Below are positions 5,854 to 10,308 of a stretch of DNA of 10,308 bases, piece after piece. Source of the DNA: Bacillota bacterium (GTDB lineage Bacteria; Bacillota; Clostridia; Acetivibrionales; DTU013); contig JAEZMC010000211.1 in assembly GCA_023435805.1 (NCBI GenBank), positions 1 to 10,308 on the forward strand, written 5' to 3'. Made by a program: the position numbers and the translations under genes. Each line of letters begins with the position of its first letter. The first letter of the stretch is position 1. The notes beneath the pieces are model-generated. The model made no database searches, was not told the DNA's origin, and was given only the letters and a program-made list of their open reading frames with translations.

Positions 5854-6738
5854 TTAAAACTCAATTTTTTCTCTTGCTACAAATCGGTTGATGAAAAATG
5901 TAATGATCAGGCATTCAAGTACGAAAATGATGGCGATCGCACAGCCCTGGCCGAAATCGGAGGCTGAAAACGCCTTAAAGAACAACTGGTAAACCACAGT
6001 TCTTGATACGTCGCCGGGTCCGCCTGCAGTCATAATCCGGACATGCGCAAACTGGGACATACACCCCAGTACCGATAATACGAGCAAATATTTGGTTACC
6101 TCCTGCAAAAGGGGAATGGTTATTTTTACGCTTGTTCTTACAAACCCTGCGCCATCCATGACGCCGGCCTCATAATAAGTCTTCGGGATTGCTTTGATGC
6201 CTGTATAGAAAAGTAATGCATTCAAGCCCAGGTATTGCCACAGGAATGCTGCCGCTATTGCCAGGACTACAGTTCTTTCATCTGACAGCCAAGCCAGAGC
6301 GAGGCTGTCCAGTCCGATTGCCCTCAATATGCTGTTAATCAGGCCCCACTGGGGTTCATAAATTGCGACCCACATCTGCGCTATGACGGTTACTGAAAGC
6401 ACGGCAGGAAATACACTGCTGGCTTTGAAAAACCTTCTTACCGATTCGGTCTGCCTGTCTACGATCAGTGCAAGAATTAATGATATAGGTAATCCAACAA
6501 AGGTAGATATCAACACGATAATAAACGTATTAAGATTTGATTTCCAGAAGGTCGCATCCCTCAAAACACTTAAATAGTTTGCGAACCCGACATATCCCAT
6601 GTTTTTAAACCCATCGTTGCTTTGAAAGCTGATAATAAGTTCCGGTATGATCGGGTAGATTACAAAAGCTGTGAATAACAACAGCGTTGGAAAAGCAAAT
6701 AGAAATATTGCCAGCTTGTTACCATAAAATTTGTTCAT
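5854..6738 (-). CDS. CUT1 sugar ABC transporter permease, MalF/UgpA type
   Basis: A 294-residue integral membrane protein with six likely helices; the first is at about 9-31, followed by the YPIIPELIISFQ segment typical of this subunit. The EAA loop is Y189-E-A-G-V-M-D-G-A-G with I-T-I-P at about 206-209. GGPG near residue 247 is the conserved periplasmic-side segment seen in this family (T-x-G-G-P). AGGTGA (6743-6748) lies four bases before the ATG and fixes the start. It forms the channel heterodimer with the MalG-type protein encoded immediately downstream and receives substrate from the lipoprotein encoded upstream. A strong hairpin separates it from the binding-protein gene, which probably lowers permease expression relative to the binding protein. 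Confidence 0.94.
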   Translation of the reverse strand: MNKFYGNKLAIFLFAFPTLLLFTAFVIYPIIPELIISFQSNDGFKNMGYVGFANYLSVLRDATFWKSNLNTFIIVLISTFVGLPISLILALIVDRQTESVRRFFKASSVFPAVLSVTVIAQMWVAIYEPQWGLINSILRAIGLDSLALAWLSDERTVVLAIAAAFLWQYLGLNALLFYTGIKAIPKTYYEAGVMDGAGFVRTSVKITIPLLQEVTKYLLVLSVLGCMSQFAHVRIMTAGGPGDVSRTVVYQLFFKAFSASDFGQGCAIAIIFVLECLIITFFINRFVAREKIEF

Positions 6739-6756
6739 ATTGTCACCTATTAGTCA

Positions 6757-6790
6757 ACATCCCTATATGAGAGAACTCATATAGGGATGT
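6757..6790 (-). other. Intercistronic 15-bp hairpin between binding-protein and permease genes
   Basis: On the - strand ACATCCCTATATGAG (6776-6790 partner of 6757-6771) forms a perfect 15-bp stem with a UUCU loop. There is no U tract after it: the next bases are TGACTAATAGGTGA, running straight into the permease ribosome binding site. It is thus not a classical terminator. Such hairpins between sugar-binding-protein and permease genes commonly protect the 3' end of the first cistron's mRNA or cause partial attenuation, giving an excess of binding protein. Confidence 0.8.
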
Positions 6791-6833
6791 GTGATTGGGT
6801 CTCTGTCTTTTCCTGCTATATCAACTATGTATA

Positions 6834-8192
6834 CTATTTGAAGTTCTCGGCCCAAATCGGATTGATTGCCTTGATATAATCATCCGGCGAATACTTTCCG
6901 GTAAGAAGCTTGCTGTTAAGCGTCGAGATTTCCGCAGACATCTTGGTATTAAATACAGCGGACCATAAGGATGGAACCTTTGTTGATGCAGCACCAAACT
7001 GGTCAAGGTTCTTTTGCAGCAGCGGTGATATCCCTTCGATCACAACGCCGGTATCCAGTGCGGTGGGTGCTTTTTGTTCCGTATTGTAATACAAAGCGTC
7101 CTGAGTTGCACAGAACATGGCAAACTGAGCGGCTACTTCAGCGTTTTTCGTTTTTGCAAACGCCAGATATCCGCTTAACGGAGCGCCCCAGAACTGGATG
7201 GATGCGTTTGCATCATTGCCTTCCTTTGCGGACGGCCATACGATAAAATCGGTATCCGGGCTTGCCTTTTCCAGATTGGTGGTCTCCCATGAGAACATAG
7301 CCAGCATTGCGGCTTTACCGGAAGTATACATCTCAACGGCCGGACCGTAATCGATATTTGTTACGCCATCTGCGAAAGCTCCGGCATTAACAAGGGTCTG
7401 TATCCTTCCCAGAGCATTTTTGACAACCGGATTGCTGAAATCAGTCTTGTTATTAACCAGATCAATGGCAACCTGAGGATCCTCTGCCATAATCATTGTC
7501 TGTAACATATGAAGGTTTGGCGTCCAACCATCCTTGCCGACGATGGACATTGGGACAATCCCTTTGCTCTTGAGGGTTTTGCAGACTGCGACCAGTTCGT
7601 CAAATGTCTTCGGAACCTCTACGCCGTTCTTGGCAAATACATCCTTGTGGTACCACAATCTTGGTGTAAAGTACTGATCGGAACCCGGCTGCACACAATA
7701 AAGCTTTCCGTCCTTATCGGGTGCGACAACTTCTTTCATTTTGAATTTCTTGTCAAAACCTGACTTTTGTACATAAGGATATAAATCCAATGCATTGCCT
7801 GCCGTAACTACGACACTGGACAGATTCTGTTCGGAGAACCAGACATCAGGCATGTCGCCTGAAGCATTGTAAGCCTTCAGCTTATTGGCGTAATCCTGTC
7901 CTCCGCCGCCCAAATCATACTCGATCTCAACATTCGGCATTTCTTTTTCAACATTTACCTTGATATATTTCTCACGGATGTTGTTTCTGTTGTCGTCAGC
8001 GCTTAAGGAGAGGAATTTGAGCTTGACTTTTTCGGCAGCCTGTGTTTCCGTAGCTTTTGCGCTTTCGGTAGCCTGCGTTTCGACAGCTTTCGTGGTTTCA
8101 GTCGTTTTTGAAGTTTCGCCGCCGCATGCTGTCATGGACACTAACATGACCAACGCGACAACAATAGACATGGCCTTGGCTAGCTTTTTCAT
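6834..8192 (-). CDS. Sugar ABC transporter substrate-binding lipoprotein (SBP family 1)
   Basis: A 452-residue extracellular solute-binding protein anchored to the membrane by lipid. The signal peptide (M1-A22) has a KKLAK start, a hydrophobic core and a lipobox-like S-M-T-A-C with the modified Cys at 23. A low-complexity linker rich in T, E, A and K (about 25-57) holds imperfect ETQA repeats and tethers the domain. The binding domain starts near KLKFLSL (57-63). Family markers are GDMPDVWF (112-119), LWYHKDVFAKNG (179-190), PKTFDEL (194-200) and GKAAM (292-296). Trp and Tyr residues in the binding region fit a sugar ligand, but the identity is unknown. GAGGAGG (8200-8206) lies seven bases before the ATG. 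It is the first gene of the transporter operon and lies directly downstream of a two-component system on the same strand, the usual arrangement for oligosaccharide uptake in Firmicutes. Confidence 0.95.
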   Translation of the reverse strand: MKKLAKAMSIVVALVMLVSMTACGGETSKTTETTKAVETQATESAKATETQAAEKVKLKFLSLSADDNRNNIREKYIKVNVEKEMPNVEIEYDLGGGGQDYANKLKAYNASGDMPDVWFSEQNLSSVVVTAGNALDLYPYVQKSGFDKKFKMKEVVAPDKDGKLYCVQPGSDQYFTPRLWYHKDVFAKNGVEVPKTFDELVAVCKTLKSKGIVPMSIVGKDGWTPNLHMLQTMIMAEDPQVAIDLVNNKTDFSNPVVKNALGRIQTLVNAGAFADGVTNIDYGPAVEMYTSGKAAMLAMFSWETTNLEKASPDTDFIVWPSAKEGNDANASIQFWGAPLSGYLAFAKTKNAEVAAQFAMFCATQDALYYNTEQKAPTALDTGVVIEGISPLLQKNLDQFGAASTKVPSLWSAVFNTKMSAEISTLNSKLLTGKYSPDDYIKAINPIWAENFK

Positions 8193-8234
8193 TTTATGGC
8201 CTCCTCAATTTGATAATGAAATTCAAGACGTTAT

Positions 8235-8297
8235 CCTTTCGAAAGGTTTCTGTAACTGTTACATTACAATTGTATAACCTTGCTTCAGTGCATTGAA
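8235..8297 (-). promoter_or_regulatory. Promoter and palindrome cluster of the sugar transporter operon
   Basis: On the - strand TTCAAT (8292-8297) and TACAAT (8269-8274) are 17 bases apart: a good -10 and a poor -35, as expected for an activator-dependent promoter. Three perfect palindromes follow in order: TACAATTGTA (8265-8274, containing the -10), TGTAACAGTTACA (8251-8263, near the likely start site) and CCTTTCGAAAGG (8235-8246, in the leader). They are good candidates for operator or catabolite-control sites. The neighbouring AraC-type regulator is a candidate activator, although that family often uses direct repeats. Confidence 0.5.
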
Positions 8298-8311
8298 GGG
8301 AATTTTTTTTG

Positions 8312-8331
8312 CCGACAAGGAAAATTGTCGG
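8312..8331. other. Hairpin between response-regulator stop codon and transporter promoter
   Basis: CCGACAA (8312-8318) and TTGTCGG (8325-8331) form a perfect 7-bp stem with a 6-base loop, 17 bases beyond the regulator's stop codon. On the - strand, the direction of the regulator gene, it is followed by CAAAAAAAA, so the homopolymer has the wrong base for intrinsic termination. On the + strand the T run precedes the stem. It may be a weak or Rho-assisted 3' end, or a protein-binding site upstream of the transporter promoter. Confidence 0.5.
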
Positions 8332-8347
8332 GAAATTTCAAGACGAT

Positions 8348-9979
8348 TCACTGCGGTTTCCTTACATTTTCAATATACTTGCTCGGTGCCAGCCCATAAA
8401 ATTTTTTGAAGCATTTTCCAAAATAGTTCGCGTCCGAATAACCCACTCTGCTTGCAACATCCAGCACCAGCATATTTCCGTCGTCAAAAAGCGCTTTGGC
8501 CTTTTTGATTCTGAATTCAGTCAAATATTCATTGATTGTGACGCCCGCTTCCCTTTTAAAGATAAAACAGAGGTGCGCATAATTGACAAACAGGTTTCTT
8601 GCTATTTCATCAATATTGAGTTCATCGTTATAGTAGTTGTCCCTGATATACCTTTTCACATCCTCAATAAGCTTTGATGCCTTTGAGCTTTTATTTCTCT
8701 TTACGGTTTCCAGTGCATACCGGAAAATGCCCTCCATCCAGTTTTCCATTTCATCAATGGATTTTTTTGATTGGATTTCTTCAATCACATTCAGCCGGTG
8801 ATTCGGAAGGATATTTTCAATTCTTAAGCCCACTTCCGCGATAAATTCGAGGCATACCGCCACCATTTCTATGCAGACCACAAATAGGATTTCATGATAG
8901 ATATTGGAGTCGCGCATCTCCATGAATACCTGTTTGATCAGCTTCTGAACCTCCTCCTCGTCGGCTGTGCGCATATTCATTAATAGCTGGCTCCTATGCT
9001 CACCGGTAAACAGGTTTCTCTTTATACCCGAATCTGCAACGGAGCTGTACGTGATAATCCTGTTGTACCCTAATGTAAGCTTGTTCTTCAAAGCTACCAG
9101 GGACTCTTTATAGGATGTGGATATATCAAACAAATCATCCTTTTCGCTTCCTACTCCTATCGTAACTGTGAAGCCCAGGTGCTTGCCGACTAGAGCCCGG
9201 ATCAATTCCAGCCGGCTCTCCAGAAGAGGGCTGACACCATTATCGTTTTCCATGCCGTTTATGCCCATAATTAAGCAAATCCGGTCATCTCTGTCGTAGC
9301 ACATATCAAAAACAAACTGTTCTGAAAGAATTTCATTTAAAATATTGGATACGGCAAATTTCCACAGCTGTTTATCTTCATCATTCCATTCGGAATTGTC
9401 TTCATAATCCAATTCTATGGCGACCACCTGAAAGTAAGCAGAATGAATATTTATGTTCAGGTATTCCATCTTTTTTATGGTTTCCGCTTTTTTTTGTATG
9501 AAATTTCCTTGTATCAGCTCGTTCAACAGCTTATCCTTCAACAGGGGAAGGCTGTCCCTGACTTGCTGCTTCAACCCTTCAACCTCGATTTTTATGCTTG
9601 CTTCCTTTTCAATGATCTTTTTGATCTCAGCTAAGGAATTCATGAGCTCCTCGTCATTAACAGGCTTTAAAATATAATTGTTCACCCCGAGTTGAACGGC
9701 CTGCTTTGCATAGCTGAACTCGCTATGCCCTGTCAGAATAATAATTTTGCTGCTGATCTCCTTATCCTTGATATTCTGAACAAATTCCAGTCCGTCCATG
9801 ATAGGCATATTAATGTCAACAATCAGAATATCGGGCTTCAATTGTTCCACTCTTTCAAGAGCATCCTTGCCGTTTTTGGCTTCTCCGCATATTTCAAATC
9901 CAAGCTCATTCCATGGAAGGGATACCTTCAGTGCCTCTCTGAAATAATATTCGTCATCTACTATCATGATCTTCAGCAT
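8348..9979 (-). CDS. AraC-type two-component response regulator (YesN-like)
   Basis: A 543-residue cytoplasmic regulator. The receiver domain (about 1-120) has the acidic pair D8/D9, the phosphoacceptor D55 (LIVDINMP), T83 and K105 (YILKPVND). The middle region (about 179-305) has an F-T-V-T-I-G-V-G strand (270-277) and an S-Y-K-E-S-L-V-A-L helix (289-297), which resemble the degenerate GGDEF-like module of some regulators of this type. The last 110 residues (from about 433) form an AraC/XylS DNA-binding domain with two helix-turn-helix units: INIDEIARNLFVNYAHL-like segment (about 454-470) and V-A-S-R-V-G-Y-S-D-A-N-Y-F-G-K-C-F-K-K (508-526), ending in G-L-A-P-S-K-Y. I choose the ATG at 9979, with GAGGGTG six bases upstream; the in-frame TTG at 9994 would overlap the kinase gene. 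It probably activates the transporter operon just downstream. Confidence 0.95.
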   Translation of the reverse strand: MLKIMIVDDEYYFREALKVSLPWNELGFEICGEAKNGKDALERVEQLKPDILIVDINMPIMDGLEFVQNIKDKEISSKIIILTGHSEFSYAKQAVQLGVNNYILKPVNDEELMNSLAEIKKIIEKEASIKIEVEGLKQQVRDSLPLLKDKLLNELIQGNFIQKKAETIKKMEYLNINIHSAYFQVVAIELDYEDNSEWNDEDKQLWKFAVSNILNEILSEQFVFDMCYDRDDRICLIMGINGMENDNGVSPLLESRLELIRALVGKHLGFTVTIGVGSEKDDLFDISTSYKESLVALKNKLTLGYNRIITYSSVADSGIKRNLFTGEHRSQLLMNMRTADEEEVQKLIKQVFMEMRDSNIYHEILFVVCIEMVAVCLEFIAEVGLRIENILPNHRLNVIEEIQSKKSIDEMENWMEGIFRYALETVKRNKSSKASKLIEDVKRYIRDNYYNDELNIDEIARNLFVNYAHLCFIFKREAGVTINEYLTEFRIKKAKALFDDGNMLVLDVASRVGYSDANYFGKCFKKFYGLAPSKYIENVRKPQ

Positions 9980-9990
9980 GTTTTTCACCC

Positions 9991-10308
9991 TCAAACCGTT
10001 ATTGCAGGCAATCTCAGTGTAACTTTGGTATATTCTGAAATCCTGCTCTCTATTGTCAAACCGTATTCTTCTCCGTATAGCAGCTTCAATCTGGAGTCAA
10101 CACTGTGAATGCCGAAATCGGTGCTCATCCTGGCATTCGGCGGCCTGTTCAGAACTTTGGCTATTTGTTCCCCACTCATTCCGACGCCATCGTCAAAAAC
10201 TTCTATCCGGATTGCATCCTGCTCAAAATATCCCTTTATGACCAGCATGCCCTTGTCCGCTTTCTGCTTCAGTCCATGATAAATGGAATTTTCCACAAGG
10301 GGCTGCAG
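9991..10308 (-). CDS. Sensor histidine kinase, YesM/LytS type, C-terminal ATPase domain (5' end outside window)
   Basis: The last 106 codons of a histidine kinase; the frame stays open to the window edge, so the start and the sensor and His-phosphoacceptor domains lie beyond. The first visible residues are L-Q-P-L-V-E-N-S-I-Y-H-G, the N box of the HATPase domain characteristic of this family, preceding the GTG that begins the shorter open frame at 10296. The G1 box is V-F-D-D-G-V-G-M (DDGVG in place of DNGxG), and the G2-like segment is F-G-I-H-S-V-D-S-R-L-K-L-L-Y-G, also family-typical. The stop codon is 11 bases from the regulator's ATG, so the pair is co-transcribed and probably translationally coupled. 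Members of this family are membrane sensors that act on AraC-type regulators and often control sugar uptake, which matches the downstream operon. Confidence 0.93.
   Translation of the reverse strand: MQPLVENSIYHGLKQKADKGMLVIKGYFEQDAIRIEVFDDGVGMSGEQIAKVLNRPPNARMSTDFGIHSVDSRLKLLYGEEYGLTIESRISEYTKVTLRLPAITV

Noticed and set aside
9692..10108. Open frame of 138 codons on the + strand.
   Set aside because: It is antisense to the receiver domain of the response regulator and the end of the kinase, both of which have unmistakable conserved motifs.
1..10308. Search for CRISPR arrays, tRNA or rRNA genes, insertion sequences and integrase or phage genes.
   Set aside because: I saw no regularly spaced repeats, no tRNA-like cloverleaf sequences, no transposase or integrase motifs and no attachment-site pairs.

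Overview
The window looks like a chromosomal segment from a Gram-positive anaerobe of the Clostridia. The grounds are moderate to low GC, strong AGGAGG-type ribosome binding sites, a T-box leader ahead of an aminoacyl-tRNA synthetase gene, a YesM/YesN-type two-component system beside a CUT1 sugar ABC transporter, a secreted SH3b-CAP protein and a lipoprotein solute-binding protein. Species cannot be told from the sequence.

Layout. The left end (about 1-1575) reads on the + strand: the C-terminal part of a fibronectin type III protein cut by the window edge, then a short-chain dehydrogenase with its own likely promoter. A probably bidirectional terminator and a GC-rich intergenic patch with imperfect repeats separate these from everything else, which reads on the - strand. 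From right to left the - strand carries: the 3' end of a LytS/YesM-type sensor kinase (cut by the window edge), its AraC-type response regulator, an intergenic region rich in palindromes, a sugar-binding lipoprotein, an intercistronic 15-bp hairpin, two CUT1 permeases, a promoter and T-box leader, prolyl-tRNA synthetase (proS), an overlapping terminator, a small three-helix membrane protein with a PQ-loop-like segment, and the SH3b-CAP protein.

How the genes work together. The kinase and regulator very probably sense an extracellular (poly)saccharide signal and control the adjacent binding protein and permeases. The permeases have no ATPase gene beside them, so they probably share an MsmX/MsmK-type ATPase encoded elsewhere. 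The proS gene is an independent unit controlled by uncharged tRNA-Pro through the T-box. The remaining genes are single units.

Nothing here is a convincing new multi-gene system. The observations most worth a second look are regulatory: a T-box leader whose 5' domain is far shorter than the canonical stem I, a cluster of three palindromes at the promoter of the sugar transporter, an inverted 11-bp repeat around the CAP-gene promoter region, and a repeat-bearing GC-rich intergenic patch.
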